From a virus: a DNA stretch of 24,690 bases. The DNA lies in IMG/VR virus record IMGVR_UViG_3300031857_001307, positions 1 to 24,690 of that record; one strand, given 5' to 3'. The position numbers and the translations under genes are program-made. This document shows positions 21,286-24,690 of this stretch, piece by piece (position 1 is the stretch's first letter; the number at the start of each line of letters is the position of its first letter). The notes beneath the pieces are model-generated. The model worked only from the letters and a program-made list of their open reading frames with translations. It did not search any database and was not told where the DNA came from.

Positions 21286-23046
21286 TTATCTTGCACCAAA
21301 TAACCATCCATATTTTTGATAATCTTGTTTTGTTGGCCCCTGATTGATTGGATTTTGTCGTCCCATTTGTGGAATCATGGGATTAAAATATTCGGATGTA
21401 TTTTTATTTTCATTCATAACAGAAGACCAGGAATTAAGCATGGCTTTTGTATGATTAACGACCTTTTCTAATGATTGAAATGATTTTTCCGCGACATAAA
21501 TTGCCATAGCCGTTCCCATGATACAATCATCGTGATGTCCTTTCTGGTGATCAGGTCGTCCGTTTATATAAACAAATGTATTCATTTCATTATATAACCG
21601 AGAAGAATATATTTTGAAGCCGTGTCTAACGGCTTCTTCAAATGATGCTATAAGTTGAACCCTTTTATTGTTGAAGTTAATCCCGGGGATTTTTTCATTT
21701 ATCTTTGGGTCATATTTCCATTTGTTTGTCGTATCAACGCCATCCACATAAAACCCGTATTGATAATTCATTTCTTGGAGTTTTCTTGATGTTGATACAC
21801 CCATTCCTCCGGTTAAGTCAATAACACAAAATGCGCTATACATGCTACCCCATTTATACGCAATCTCTGCGAGAACATCTGGCGGAACCTTGCCAACATA
21901 TTCAAAAACTTGCTCCATCTCATCAAAATCAATAATTTCTATAGATGAGAAGTCCTCAGAATCCCCACGAGAAACATCAATCCCCATGACATACTTGTGC
22001 CCATTCTCCGGCTCCTTAAATATCCATAAAGAACCACCCATCATTTTTGCTGTTGGTTCCCTGAGTTGATTCTTGGCAATATTCTGCATAAGGTCGCTGT
22101 CAAATACATTATCCCCGGAACCAAGAAAGTTACATTCCAATTCCTGTGCGACCTTACGTCTGTCATATTTCAATTTCTTAACCATACCTTCAAACCAAGA
22201 AGAACATGGCTTATACCCTTGACCTATAAGTTCAGTGACCTTTGAGTGATCGCGTTCGTATGGGTTTTCACTTGATAAATCTAATATATCGGTATTCTTA
22301 TATTCCTCTTTATTGAGAAGGTAATGAACCAAATCCTTGGTTTTAACCATATATAAGTCTTTGGTATAACGAGGGTCTCTATACCAAAACATTTCCGTAA
22401 TTTTGAAATCATTAAAATTCCTTAATGCTTGGTCGTAGATTTCATAATATATCGGGTCATATCCATTTGGGGTGGATACAACGATTACCTTACCACCCGT
22501 GGAAAGTGAAGCCATACAAGCCGCCCAGAAGTCACCATCCGCTTCAATATACGCCGCTTCATCAAATACCAGTATGGTTGGGGTATAACCCCTCAACGCA
22601 TCCTTTGATGTCGCCACGGCTTTAACCTCGCAGTTATTCGTAAGCTTAAAATGTCTTTGTGAGTTTTTTTCTTGAGAAAATGTAACACCAACCCATGACG
22701 GCCACTGCTCGGTGAATGTTCTGACTTTGTTTGCCATCTCCACCGCCGTATCCAATTTGTTGGCGATAATTAGGATTTTTTCTGGTTTGTTCTTTGGAGC
22801 AAAAACCAATCTCTTTGATGCCCACGCTGCGGTTACTGTTGATACTCCCGCTTGTCTATATTTGAGGGCGATGTTTTCATTATATGCTTCATAATCTTCC
22901 ACCAACGAAACTTGGTCGGGAAATAAATCTAATGGAACATATTTTGATACTGTATTATCGTAGGTTTGTAAATATGTGCGAAGTGCGTAAGGAGTATTCT
23001 TTACGCACTTCGTTAGTTCTATAATAAGTTGTTCTTTTGAATTCAC
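21286..23046 (-). CDS. 17: terminase large subunit, T4 gp17-like
   Basis: A 586-aa protein (T4 gp17 has 610). ATPase part: adenine-binding region FPDQVSL (residues 42-48), Walker A variant KYRQAGVSTVTAAW (62-75) lacking the usual Gly-Lys-Ser/Thr lysine, Walker B ILVFDEAAYIE with Asp162-Glu163, and coupling motif STPNG (191-195). RNase H-like nuclease part: MGIDVSRGDSEDF with Asp356, VIDLTGGMG with Asp409, and GHHDDCIMG with Asp505/Asp506. It cuts concatemeric DNA and pumps it through the portal. The TAA stop is 37 nt before the portal start. A 12-bp inverted repeat lies within codons 12-23. No small terminase is recognised in the window. Confidence 0.96.
   Translation of the reverse strand: MNSKEQLIIELTKCVKNTPYALRTYLQTYDNTVSKYVPLDLFPDQVSLVEDYEAYNENIALKYRQAGVSTVTAAWASKRLVFAPKNKPEKILIIANKLDTAVEMANKVRTFTEQWPSWVGVTFSQEKNSQRHFKLTNNCEVKAVATSKDALRGYTPTILVFDEAAYIEADGDFWAACMASLSTGGKVIVVSTPNGYDPIYYEIYDQALRNFNDFKITEMFWYRDPRYTKDLYMVKTKDLVHYLLNKEEYKNTDILDLSSENPYERDHSKVTELIGQGYKPCSSWFEGMVKKLKYDRRKVAQELECNFLGSGDNVFDSDLMQNIAKNQLREPTAKMMGGSLWIFKEPENGHKYVMGIDVSRGDSEDFSSIEIIDFDEMEQVFEYVGKVPPDVLAEIAYKWGSMYSAFCVIDLTGGMGVSTSRKLQEMNYQYGFYVDGVDTTNKWKYDPKINEKIPGINFNNKRVQLIASFEEAVRHGFKIYSSRLYNEMNTFVYINGRPDHQKGHHDDCIMGTAMAIYVAEKSFQSLEKVVNHTKAMLNSWSSVMNENKNTSEYFNPMIPQMGRQNPINQGPTKQDYQKYGWLFGAR
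22979..23012. repeat. 12-bp perfect inverted repeat inside the terminase 5' coding region
   Basis: CGAAGTGCGTAA and its exact reverse complement TTACGCACTTCG are separated by 10 nt, 34 to 68 nt into the terminase coding sequence. It is GC-richer than its surroundings. There is no following T run, so it does not look like a terminator. Confidence 0.85.
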
Positions 23047-23051
23047 TCATT

Positions 23052-24329
23052 TTAATTTGGACTCATTATGCCCAGATCATTCAAAAAGTCATCCAAATTG
23101 TCATCATCGTCTGGGTCTTCACCTTGTTCTTCTTGATATTCTTCGTATTCCTGTTTGAGCTGCTGGGCTTCTTTCATAATTTCTCTAAACCTATCCGCAG
23201 CATTTTGATTTTTGCTACCGTCAGTTGAAACCACATCTCCAATTACTTTGAGAAATTCTGTTGCTGGTAATTGATAAAGTTGAATATGGAACCAGTTAAT
23301 TAACCCTTTATTTTGGGGTTCAAACATTTCATCTGGTAATGTATTTCTAATTTTCTCAACTATTTCTGGACCGATACGAAGTTGCATAGGTTCGTTGGAT
23401 AAAGTATCCGTCTGTCCCATAACTCTCTGTCTCATTTCAGCAGATTGTGGTAATCCATATCTACCTTTTGCTTCTTCAATCCCTTTAAGTATTTCATGAC
23501 ACAAAATTGGAAATATTAAACCCTGGGCAACTATTTTTGTATCTGGTTTTTCTTCACCCTCTTCACCTCCTTCATCATCGTCATTATCTTCTAACTGAAC
23601 TTTTCCGGCAACACCATTACCAGTTTTACTCATCATCTCAATCATCTGTTCCATACTGAAATACAGATAATCGTTAATTGCCATTATACCAAGATACGCA
23701 TCATATAAAAATGGATCAATTTCGTCTAACTTGCTTTTTATTTCAGGTTTTTGGAACATATAGTGTCCTTTCTTTGCACTACCCTGAACTATCGCATTTA
23801 TAAGATTTCTTTTATGTTTTTCTAATTCAAATTCTTCCTCATCAGTTAAATCCTCAACATCAAAAGATTGAAATGCTAATTGATTTTTTTCTTTTTTTTC
23901 TTCTTTATCTGCTTCCTTTCTAAAATTAGATGTATCAATACCACCACGATTAAGTTGGGCTTCAATCGCAAACCAATCTTCTGGAACTTCCATTTCTTCA
24001 AGGGCAGCGCTTTTTGCCAACTCTTCAAGTTCTTCTTTATGTCTACTTTCAATAGACATAATGCGTGGAAGCTTCTGCATCATTTCGGAATAAATCATGG
24101 CTTGAACTTGTTGTGAGCTCAAGTTTTCAATTCCTGTAACACGACTTAATTTTTCAGCAACTTTTTGGAACCTACTGCTTACCAATCTTTGAACGTCAGC
24201 AGCCCCTCTTCTCATCGCCGGATTTTGTCCATATAATGAATCATCCTTTGCCAACTTTCTTTCTAACTCTGGGTCCATCCTTTCAGGACGATTACCATAT
24301 TCTATTTGTTCTTTAATTTTTTTTGCCAT
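23052..24329 (-). CDS. hypothetical protein upstream of terminase, 425 aa
   Basis: The family is not recognised. It has a basic N-terminus (AKKIKEQIEYGNRPERMD), a long helical first half (QAMIYSEMMQKLPRIMSIES, RHKEELEELAKSAALEEMEV), an acidic linker (DNDDDEGGEEGEEKPD), a folded-looking middle (IVAQGLIFPILCHEILKGIE) and an acidic C-terminal tail (DPDDDDNLDDFLNDLG). It ends 5 nt before the terminase start and begins 7 nt after the Pro-rich gene, so all three are probably co-transcribed. It occupies the place of the small terminase (gp16) in T4 but is far larger and shows no clear gp16 signature; a packaging or structural partner is possible. Confidence 0.75.
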   Translation of the reverse strand: MAKKIKEQIEYGNRPERMDPELERKLAKDDSLYGQNPAMRRGAADVQRLVSSRFQKVAEKLSRVTGIENLSSQQVQAMIYSEMMQKLPRIMSIESRHKEELEELAKSAALEEMEVPEDWFAIEAQLNRGGIDTSNFRKEADKEEKKEKNQLAFQSFDVEDLTDEEEFELEKHKRNLINAIVQGSAKKGHYMFQKPEIKSKLDEIDPFLYDAYLGIMAINDYLYFSMEQMIEMMSKTGNGVAGKVQLEDNDDDEGGEEGEEKPDTKIVAQGLIFPILCHEILKGIEEAKGRYGLPQSAEMRQRVMGQTDTLSNEPMQLRIGPEIVEKIRNTLPDEMFEPQNKGLINWFHIQLYQLPATEFLKVIGDVVSTDGSKNQNAADRFREIMKEAQQLKQEYEEYQEEQGEDPDDDDNLDDFLNDLGIMSPN

Positions 24330-24336
24330 CTTGATT

Positions 24337-24690
24337 TTATTTTAATATTTGACCGAAAATTACATCCATGATTTTTTCCTTCGCTTGTTCTGGCGAAACA
24401 GCTTTTGGTGCTGGGTTCGGACCTTCAAAAGGTTTTTTTCCTGGGTGTCCAGGTCTTGTTGATGGTTTAATATCTGGTTTTGTTGTGGGTTTTGAGGGTG
24501 CTATTGCCGGAGCAGATGCTTCCTTAGTTTCTTTCTTTTTAGCTTTTGGTGCTGGGTTCGGACCTTCAAACGGTTTTTTTCCCGGATGCCCTGGTCTCGT
24601 TGATGGTTTAACGTCCGGCTTTGTTTTTGGTTTTGATGGCGCGACAGCAGGGGCTGAAGCTTCTTTCAAATAATTTAACAAATCACCTTT
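24337..24690 (-). CDS. Pro/Lys-rich tandem-repeat protein (5' end outside window)
   Basis: The frame is open to the window edge, reading KGDLLNYLKEASAPAVAPSK; a TTG at 24681 is not needed as a start. Two copies of a 47-residue unit (KEASAPA(V/I)APSKP..., then STRPGHPGKKPFEGPNPAPK) are followed by a short helix, EQAKEKIMDVIFGQILK. The composition is Pro, Lys and Ala-rich, so it is probably extended or disordered. A Leu-Lys-Glu before Ala-Ser at the first repeat fits a prohead-protease site. Function is unknown; an internal head or surface-decorating protein is possible. More repeats may lie beyond the window. It lies 7 nt before the 425-aa gene. Confidence 0.75.
   Translation of the reverse strand, partial: KGDLLNYLKEASAPAVAPSKPKTKPDVKPSTRPGHPGKKPFEGPNPAPKAKKKETKEASAPAIAPSKPTTKPDIKPSTRPGHPGKKPFEGPNPAPKAVSPEQAKEKIMDVIFGQILK
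24401..24669 (-). repeat. two tandem copies of a 141-bp unit
   Basis: The DNA segments beginning at 24401 and 24542 are nearly identical over most of their length (for example GCTTTTGGTGCTGGGTTCGG in both), giving a 141-nt period, or 47 codons. Third-position differences between copies show they are not a very recent duplication. Confidence 0.88.

Noticed and set aside
22979-23012. The inverted repeat in terminase as a terminator
   Set aside because: It lies inside an intact conserved coding frame and has no T run after it on either strand.
1-24690. CRISPR arrays, tRNA genes, insertion sequences
   Set aside because: No spaced direct repeats, no cloverleaf-like segments in the short gaps, and no transposase frames were seen; the tandem repeats present are in-frame protein repeats.

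Overview
This window is a piece of a T4-like (Straboviridae-type) tailed-phage genome and is gene-dense throughout. It is visibly AT-rich. No gap between genes exceeds about 100 bases, and many genes touch or overlap by 4-9 nt. The right part carries the classic T4 head-morphogenesis set on the minus strand: large terminase (gp17), portal (gp20), prohead protease (gp21), core scaffold (gp22) and major capsid protein (gp23). The left part carries a T4 gp55-like late sigma factor, a PhoH ATPase and baseplate/tail-type proteins on the plus strand. I infer a Bacteroidota (flavobacteria-like) host. Starts lack Shine-Dalgarno sequences and instead have A/T-rich leaders. A small protein resembles DUF4494, which I recall as a Bacteroidota family. 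The phage also encodes a ribosomal protein bS21 that looks closest to Bacteroidota bS21. The host call is inference, not proof.

Layout. Positions 1-3232 (+): the 3' part of phoH, a HAD-like protein, a small unknown, and two glycosyltransferases (one GT-B/GT4-like, one GT-A/GT2-like), all tightly packed. Positions 3233-3979 (+): late sigma factor. Positions 3998-10454 (+): structural block with a small helical protein, a 706-aa probable virion protein, a 68-aa coiled-coil protein, a gp5/VgrG-like OB-fold baseplate hub or spike protein, a 500-aa DNRLRE-like virion protein and a 151-aa protein with a possible capsid-targeting N-terminus. Positions 10501-11409 (+): free-standing HNH homing endonuclease, at the point where the coding strand switches. 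Positions 11411-24690 (-): transcribed right to left as a Pro-rich repeat protein (cut by the window edge), a 425-aa unknown, terminase, portal, a 231-aa unknown, a 148-aa unknown, prohead protease, a DUF4494-like protein, scaffold, major capsid protein, a 384-aa unknown and a 215-aa basic protein. Two small plus-strand genes sit inside the minus block: a 77-aa unknown (12093-12326) and bS21 (18487-18675).

How it fits together. The gp55-like sigma would direct late transcription. Ten copies of an 8-nt motif, ATATTTAT (one is GTATTTAT), lie in the short gaps before structural genes on both strands, always in the same orientation relative to the gene. This is the best candidate for the cognate late promoter. 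Three strong hairpin terminators (12332-12355, 13555-13578, 16957-16982) separate transcription units. The prohead protease probably matures the head at (L/I)xE sites. Such sites occur in the capsid protein and at the N-termini of several neighbouring proteins, which are therefore candidates for internal head proteins. The phage bS21 could replace the host protein and alter start-site selection on ribosomes. The most interesting points are the motif/sigma pairing, the bS21 gene and the shared N-terminal LKE-type leaders.
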